Positions 6,081-9,087 of a stretch of 9,087 nucleotides of DNA are shown piece by piece; position 1 is the first letter of the stretch; each line of letters begins with the position of its first letter. This stretch comes from an uncultured Clostridia bacterium (GTDB lineage: Bacteria; Bacillota; Clostridia; Oscillospirales; Oscillospiraceae), in NCBI GenBank assembly GCA_938049125.1, contig CALICR010000222.1, forward strand, positions 1-9,087, given 5' to 3'. The notes below the pieces were generated by a model that was given only the letters and a program-made list of their open reading frames with translations, did not search any database and was not told the DNA's origin. The translations under genes and the position numbers were made by a program.

Positions 6081-6386
6081 TCAGAGCACGAGATAGAGGA
6101 GAAAGTCCACGGCGATGGCCGCGAAGACGCAGAGCATCAGCGGCTTTTTCCGCCAGGCCAGCAGCGCCGCGGCGGCTCCGCCCGCGATGCCGATGATGGG
6201 GTGCGCCGCGTCCGTTTGGAGGACGCCGGGGAAGATGAGCGCCGCCATGGCGGTGTAGGGGATGAGCTTCAGGAACTTCTCCATCCGCGGCCCGAAGTGG
6301 AGCCGCGCGAGGAAGGCCGCCGGGAGCGCCCGGGGCAGGTAGGTCACGAGGCTCATGCCGAGGATGAGGAGGAAGGTGTCAGACAT
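6081..6386 (-). CDS. azlD: AzlD-family branched-chain amino acid exporter subunit
   Basis: 101 residues with about four hydrophobic helices, the size and layout of AzlD, the small partner of AzlC. The family's opening LVTYLPRALPAAFL (about residues 14-27, with the conserved R-x-LP) and the FLKLIPYTAMAALIFPG segment (38-54) are clear. With AzlC it forms a membrane transporter that exports branched-chain amino acids or analogues (established for Bacillus subtilis AzlCD and the related BrnFE). The start ATG at 6386 has AGGAGG 6 bases upstream and overlaps the end of azlC by 8 bases, which indicates coupled translation. The frame runs upstream to 6434, but that extension overlaps the azlC reading frame and lacks a ribosome site. 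Confidence 0.93.
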   Translation of the reverse strand: MSDTFLLILGMSLVTYLPRALPAAFLARLHFGPRMEKFLKLIPYTAMAALIFPGVLQTDAAHPIIGIAGGAAAALLAWRKKPLMLCVFAAIAVDFLLYLVL

Positions 6387-7092
6387 GGGCCTCCTCCTTT
6401 CCGCCGTCCGGGTCTGCGAAGAAGGACCCGGCAAAGGCGCAGACCAGCGTGGACGCGATGAGCGCCCAGCCTGAGGGCAGGAACCGGGAGAGCAGCGTGT
6501 TGCACAGCCCCGTCAGGACGCAGAGGGCCGTGAGCTGCCAGCTCCGGGACGCGCCGGGCACCAGCAGGCCCAGGAACATGGCGTAGAGCGCGATGCCGAG
6601 GCTGGCGGTCAGGATGTCCGGCAGCAGGTCCGAGGCCAGGGCTCCCGCCAGGGTGCCGAGGTTCCAGGAGAGATAGGCGATGAGCGCCAGCCCGAGGAAA
6701 AAGGGCAGGTTGTGGTGCTTCGGCTGCTCCGCTGTGAAGACGGCGAAGGTCTCGTCGGTGACGCCGAAGGAGCCGAGGACCCGGAGCGGCGCGGATGCGC
6801 CGGGCGTCAGGTGGAAGACGCAGGTGCTCATGATGGCCTGGCGCAGGTTCAGCACGAAGGTGGCAAGGATGATGGCGGCGATGCCCGCACCCTGGGCGTA
6901 CATCCCGGCGGCCATCATCTCGCTGGCCCCGGCGTAGACGAAGAGGGACATGGCACAGGTCTCCCGGACCGTAAAGCCCGCCTGCCGCGCCAGAATGGCG
7001 TAGGCGATGCCCACGGGGACGTAGCCGAGCACGATGGGGATCCCGGCGCGGAGGCCGCAGCGGAACCGGGCGCGCCGGAAGGATTTCTGCAT
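6379..7092 (-). CDS. azlC: AzlC-family branched-chain amino acid exporter large subunit
   Basis: 237 residues, the usual AzlC length, with about seven or eight hydrophobic segments. Family landmarks are GIPIVLGYVPVGIAYAILAR (17-36), the SLFVYAGASEMMA segment, FVLNLRQAIMST (the family's L-N-x-R motif) and the GVTDETFAVF segment (family TDE). The N-terminus MQKSFRRARFR is basic, consistent with a cytoplasmic start. It is the main membrane subunit and pairs with AzlD, whose gene overlaps its 3' end. The ATG at 7092 is preceded by a modest AGAAGG ribosome site about 8 bases away. A promoter and a short hairpin-bearing leader lie upstream. The gene is divergent from the histidine kinase gene. No AzlB/Lrp-type regulator gene is in the window. 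Confidence 0.94.
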   Translation of the reverse strand: MQKSFRRARFRCGLRAGIPIVLGYVPVGIAYAILARQAGFTVRETCAMSLFVYAGASEMMAAGMYAQGAGIAAIILATFVLNLRQAIMSTCVFHLTPGASAPLRVLGSFGVTDETFAVFTAEQPKHHNLPFFLGLALIAYLSWNLGTLAGALASDLLPDILTASLGIALYAMFLGLLVPGASRSWQLTALCVLTGLCNTLLSRFLPSGWALIASTLVCAFAGSFFADPDGGKEEAHV

Positions 7093-7114
7093 GGAGGATA
7101 CCTTCTCTCGGAAT

Positions 7115-7132
7115 GCCGGCGGTCCCGCCGGC
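7115..7132 (-). repeat. GC-rich hairpin in the azlCD leader
   Basis: GCCGGCGG (7115-7122) and CCGCCGGC (7125-7132) form a perfect inverted repeat with a very tight loop, 23 bases before the azlC start and inside the predicted leader of about 47 bases. There is no T-run, so it is not an intrinsic terminator. It may affect translation or mRNA stability, or be a DNA operator. The function is unknown. Confidence 0.35.
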
Positions 7133-7145
7133 GTGGTTGAAAATC

Positions 7146-7174
7146 ATCCTACACAGCTTGTGGGGAAATTGCAA
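7146..7174 (-). promoter_or_regulatory. SigA-type promoter of azlCD
   Basis: On the minus strand, TTGCAA (7174-7169), a 17-base spacer and TAGGAT (7151-7146). The predicted start near 7139 puts the GC-rich hairpin inside the leader. The -35 hexamer is itself a palindrome and faces the divergent kinase gene. Confidence 0.6.
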
Positions 7175-7192
7175 GGCCCCAGGCCAGTCCCC

Positions 7193-7219
7193 GGGCGGGG
7201 TTCCCGCCTCAGGTATAAA
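7193..7219 (+). promoter_or_regulatory. Possible weak promoter and operator of the histidine kinase gene
   Basis: TATAAA (7214-7219) is a plausible -10 about 32 bases before the kinase ATG, but the position 17 bases upstream holds a GC-rich sequence with no -35 match. That place is instead occupied by an inverted repeat, GGCGGG (7194-7199) and CCCGCC (7203-7208). An activator-dependent or repressible promoter would look like this, but chance in GC-rich DNA is not excluded. Confidence 0.3.
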
Positions 7220-7251
7220 AAACGACAAGAATCGGAAATGGGAGGAACGGA

Positions 7252-8238
7252 ATGGTTCAACTGTATCTCCGGCAGCGCCGGAAGGGCGCGGCGGCGTTCT
7301 TGCTCTGTGCTGCCGTGTATCTCTGCTGCCTCGTGCTCTTCGAGGTGCCCTGGCGGGCCGCGGCCTACGCCGGGGCGCTCTGCGCCTTCCTGCTGCTGCT
7401 GTTCCTGATCCCGGACTACCTCGGCTTCCGCCGCCGCCACCGCTGCCTCCAGCGGCTGCTGACGATGCCGGAGACCGCTGCCGACGCGCTGCCGGACCCG
7501 GTCGGCCCCATTGAGGCGGAATATGCCGCCCTGATCCGGGCGCTGCGAGACGACCGTCTCCGCCGGGAGAGCGTCCTGGGCCGCCGCTACGACGCCATGG
7601 TGGAGTACTACACCGTGTGGGCCCACCAGATCAAGACGCCCATCGCCGCCATGCGTCTGCTGCTCCAGCAGGAGCTGGACGCGCCCCGGACCCGGGCCGT
7701 CTCCGAGGAGCTGCAGAAGATCGAGCAGTATGTGGAGATGGTCCTCTGCTACCTGCGCCTCAGCGCCGACAGCACGGACTTTGTGCTGCGCACCTGCGAC
7801 CTCGACGCCGTCGTCCGCCAGGCCGTGCGGCGCTACGCCGCCCAGTTCATCACGAAAAAACTGCGCCTTGACTATGAGCCCCTGCACTGTACGGTGCTGA
7901 CGGACGAAAAATGGCTCCTCTTCGTGGTGGAGCAGGTGCTGTCCAACGCGCTGAAATACACCCGGCAGGGCGGCGTCTCCATCTATCTGGAGGCGCCGAA
8001 GACGCTCTGCATCCGCGACACCGGCGTCGGCATCGACCCGGCGGACCTGCCGCGCATCTTCGAGCTGGGCTTCACCGGCGAGAACGGCCGCCGGGATAAG
8101 CGCGCCACGGGCATCGGCCTGGGCCTCAGCCGCCGCATCCTGCAAAAGCTGGGCCACGGTATTTCGGCGGAGTCCGCGCCCGGCGTGGGCACAACCGTCC
8201 GCATCGCCCTGGACCAGGCCCCGCTGGAGGTCGAATGA
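7252..8238 (+). CDS. BceS/GraS-like intramembrane-sensing histidine kinase (orphan in this window)
   Basis: 328 residues. Two helices (about 13-30 and 36-54) are joined by only a few residues, so there is no extracellular sensor domain; this is the intramembrane-sensing layout of BceS/GraS/VraS-type kinases. A linker leads to the dimerisation and phosphoacceptor segment YTVWAHQIKTPIAAMRLL (120-137) with His125 in the typical W-x-H-Q-I-K-T-P context. The ATPase domain has the N box VEQVLSNALKYT (226-237), G1 DTGVGI (256-261), the F region RIFELGFTG (268-276) and G2 GIGLGL (287-292), all intact. BceS-type kinases usually sit next to a response regulator gene and a BceAB-type peptide-sensing ABC transporter; neither is present here. 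ATG 7252 has GGAGG (7241-7245) 6 bases upstream. Antimicrobial peptide or envelope-stress sensing is the usual role, so here it is inference. Confidence 0.92.
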   Translation: MVQLYLRQRRKGAAAFLLCAAVYLCCLVLFEVPWRAAAYAGALCAFLLLLFLIPDYLGFRRRHRCLQRLLTMPETAADALPDPVGPIEAEYAALIRALRDDRLRRESVLGRRYDAMVEYYTVWAHQIKTPIAAMRLLLQQELDAPRTRAVSEELQKIEQYVEMVLCYLRLSADSTDFVLRTCDLDAVVRQAVRRYAAQFITKKLRLDYEPLHCTVLTDEKWLLFVVEQVLSNALKYTRQGGVSIYLEAPKTLCIRDTGVGIDPADLPRIFELGFTGENGRRDKRATGIGLGLSRRILQKLGHGISAESAPGVGTTVRIALDQAPLEVE

Positions 8239-8253
8239 GCGGAACGCGCGGGG

Positions 8254-8282
8254 TTGCAAATCTGCTCCGGTTCGGGTATACT
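8254..8282 (+). promoter_or_regulatory. Strong SigA-type promoter of the DUF4430 lipoprotein gene
   Basis: TTGCAA (8254-8259), a 17-base spacer and TATACT (8277-8282), starting 15 bases after the kinase stop. The predicted start near 8289 gives a leader of about 64 bases. It separates the lipoprotein from the kinase transcriptionally, although read-through from the kinase is not blocked by any visible terminator. Confidence 0.75.
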
Positions 8283-8293
8283 TTGAGGAGAAA

Positions 8294-8334
8294 CGCCGCC
8301 TCCCGGGCGGCGGCAGGGCCGCAGTGCGCGGCCC
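8294..8334 (+). repeat. Two tandem hairpins in the lipoprotein mRNA leader
   Basis: Hairpin 1 is CGCCGCC (8294-8300), loop TCCCG, GGCGGCG (8306-8312). Hairpin 2 is GGGCCGC (8316-8322), loop AGTGC, GCGGCCC (8328-8334). Both have perfect 7-base-pair stems and 5-base loops. The second ends directly before the ribosome site AAAGGAGG (8335-8342). Hairpin 1 starts within a few bases of the predicted transcript end, which suggests an mRNA-stabilising 5' structure or translational control. Confidence 0.5.
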
Positions 8335-8352
8335 AAAGGAGGAGAACAGCCA

Positions 8353-8955
8353 ATGCGGAATTGGTGGAAGAAGCATAGATGGGCGGCGCTGGTGCCGGTG
8401 CTGCTGGCGGCGCTGCTGCTGGCGGGCTGCGGGTCCGGCGCGGCGGACGGGACCACGGAGAACGGTACAGGCGCGTACCACACGGACCCGGTGCCCGAGG
8501 GAAAGCCCCAGCCCGTGGAGCCGGGCACGGCGGAGGAGGGCGGGGAGGCTACCTGCACCTTCTCCATCTCCTGCGCCACGATCCTCGACAACATGGACCG
8601 CTGCGACGAGCGGAAGCGGGACCTGGTGCCCGAGGACGGCTGGCTCCTGCCGGAGACCGAGGTGACGTTCACGATTGGCGAGAGCGTCTTCGACGTGCTC
8701 CAGCGGGTCTGCAAGGACAACGGCATCCCCATGGAATTCAACTGGACGCCGCTCTACAACAGCGCCTACATCGAGGGCATCGGCAACCTCTATGAATTCG
8801 ACGTGGGCGAAGGCTCCGGCTGGAACTACGCCGTCAACGGCTGGTTCCCGAACTACGGCTGTTCCCGCTACGCCCTGGCGGACGGGGATACCGTGGAATG
8901 GAAGTACACCTGCGACCTCGGCAACGACGTCGGAGGCGGAAATCTCGGCGACTGA
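8353..8955 (+). CDS. DUF4430 domain lipoprotein
   Basis: 200 residues. A basic N-terminus (MRNWWKKHRW) and hydrophobic helix end in a lipobox LAGC (23-26), so the mature protein should be lipid-anchored through Cys26 on the outer face of the membrane. A low-complexity Gly/Pro/Glu linker (about 27-65) precedes the domain. The domain shows CTFSISCATILDNMD (68-82), EVTFTIGESVFDVL (103-116) and the diagnostic C-terminal block YIEGIGNLYEFDVGEGSGW / NYAVNGWFPNYGCSRY / DGDTVEWKYTCDLG, matching DUF4430. DUF4430 resembles the beta domain of transcobalamin/intrinsic factor, so ligand or cobalamin binding is a family-based inference. Besides the lipidated Cys it has six cysteines (68, 74, 84, 120, 170, 187), enough for disulfides. 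ATG 8353 has AAAGGAGG 10 bases upstream. A strong promoter and terminator make it a single-gene unit. Confidence 0.92.
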   Translation: MRNWWKKHRWAALVPVLLAALLLAGCGSGAADGTTENGTGAYHTDPVPEGKPQPVEPGTAEEGGEATCTFSISCATILDNMDRCDERKRDLVPEDGWLLPETEVTFTIGESVFDVLQRVCKDNGIPMEFNWTPLYNSAYIEGIGNLYEFDVGEGSGWNYAVNGWFPNYGCSRYALADGDTVEWKYTCDLGNDVGGGNLGD

Positions 8956-8980
8956 CGCAGCGCCCCGGACTCACAGACAG

Positions 8981-9016
8981 CGGCCCCGGCAGACTTCTCT
9001 GCCGGGCCCGTTTTTT
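8981..9016 (+). terminator. Rho-independent terminator of the DUF4430 lipoprotein gene
   Basis: Arms CGGCCCCGGCAGA (8981-8993) and TCTGCCGGGCCCG (8998-9010) pair along 13 positions with one C-C mismatch around a CTTC tetraloop, followed by six T residues (9011-9016). It starts 25 bases after the stop codon. Confidence 0.93.
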
Positions 9017-9028
9017 GTGCGGAAGACA

Positions 9029-9085
9029 AAGCTCCCGGCGCAGCCTAGCTGCGCCGGGAACCGGATTAACGCAAATCGGGAGCTT
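9029..9085. repeat. Nested inverted repeats at the window edge, possible terminator for a gene to the right
   Basis: The inner hairpin is TCCCGGCGCAGC (9033-9044) and GCTGCGCCGGGA (9048-9059), a perfect 12-base-pair stem with a 3-base loop. An outer pair, AAGCTCCCG (9029-9037) and CGGGAGCTT (9077-9085), shares the TCCCG segment with the inner left arm, so the two pairings exclude each other. Read on the minus strand, the inner hairpin is followed by AGCTTTGTCTT, a partial T-rich tail. This would suit the 3' end of a leftward gene beyond the window, or a second hairpin backing up the lipoprotein terminator. Confidence 0.45.
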
Positions 9086-9087
9086 AT

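Noticed and set aside
7093..7145. T-box or amino-acid attenuator before azlCD
   Set aside because: The leader is about 47 bases, with a single tight hairpin and no T-run, too short for a T-box.
6353..7228. Alternative minus-strand frame (291 codons) over azlC
   Set aside because: Arg/Pro/Gly-rich shadow of azlC; the azlC frame has clear membrane segments and family motifs.
8283..8352. Cobalamin riboswitch before the DUF4430 gene
   Set aside because: The predicted leader is only about 64 bases and holds two simple hairpins; a cobalamin riboswitch needs a far longer structured leader.
8239..8352. Response regulator gene paired with the kinase
   Set aside because: No receiver-domain reading frame exists here or in the 159 bases upstream of the kinase.
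7144..8481. Long antisense reading frame (445 codons) across the kinase gene
   Set aside because: Composition is Arg/Gln/Gly/Ala-rich with no recognisable domain, and it mirrors an intact kinase on the plus strand.

Overview
The window is GC-rich (well over 60 percent by eye) and gene-dense. It has purine-rich Shine-Dalgarno sites, SigA-type promoters and a gene repertoire typical of Firmicutes: a GlpP antiterminator, an AzlCD exporter, a BceS-like kinase and a DUF4430 lipoprotein. This fits a high-GC gut clostridium, for example the Oscillospiraceae. That assignment is inference from gene types and base composition, since no rRNA or other marker gene is present. No mobile element, CRISPR array, tRNA or rRNA was seen, and no gene-free stretch exceeds 300 bases.

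Region 1 (1-3091, plus strand) is a tight operon. It holds the C-terminal end of a neutral-ceramidase-like hydrolase, an EamA-type 10-TM transporter, and a 602-residue cytoplasmic protein that reads as a beta-rich N-terminal domain followed by a glycoside-hydrolase-like TIM barrel. This looks like a small uptake/degradation module of unknown substrate and is the least characterised part of the window. Region 2 (3133-5139, minus strand) holds, in transcription order, a GNAT acetyltransferase, proC (pyrroline-5-carboxylate reductase) and a GlpP-type antiterminator. It ends in a perfect 26-bp palindromic terminator. GNAT and proC each have a good promoter.

Region 3 (5140-6042) starts with a divergent promoter region rich in CGGAA/TTCCG half-sites. 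A plus-strand acyl-ACP thioesterase follows, with an unusual active-site loop. Region 4 (6048-7174, minus strand) is azlCD, a two-subunit branched-chain amino acid exporter, with the two genes overlapping by 8 bases and its own promoter.

Region 5 (7175-9087, plus strand) holds an intramembrane-sensing histidine kinase with no response regulator or ABC transporter beside it. Next comes a separately promoted DUF4430 lipoprotein whose short leader carries two tandem hairpins, then a strong terminator and a nested inverted-repeat structure at the window edge. Four of the five convincing promoters share a TTGCA(A/T) -35 hexamer, and all five have a 17-base spacer.
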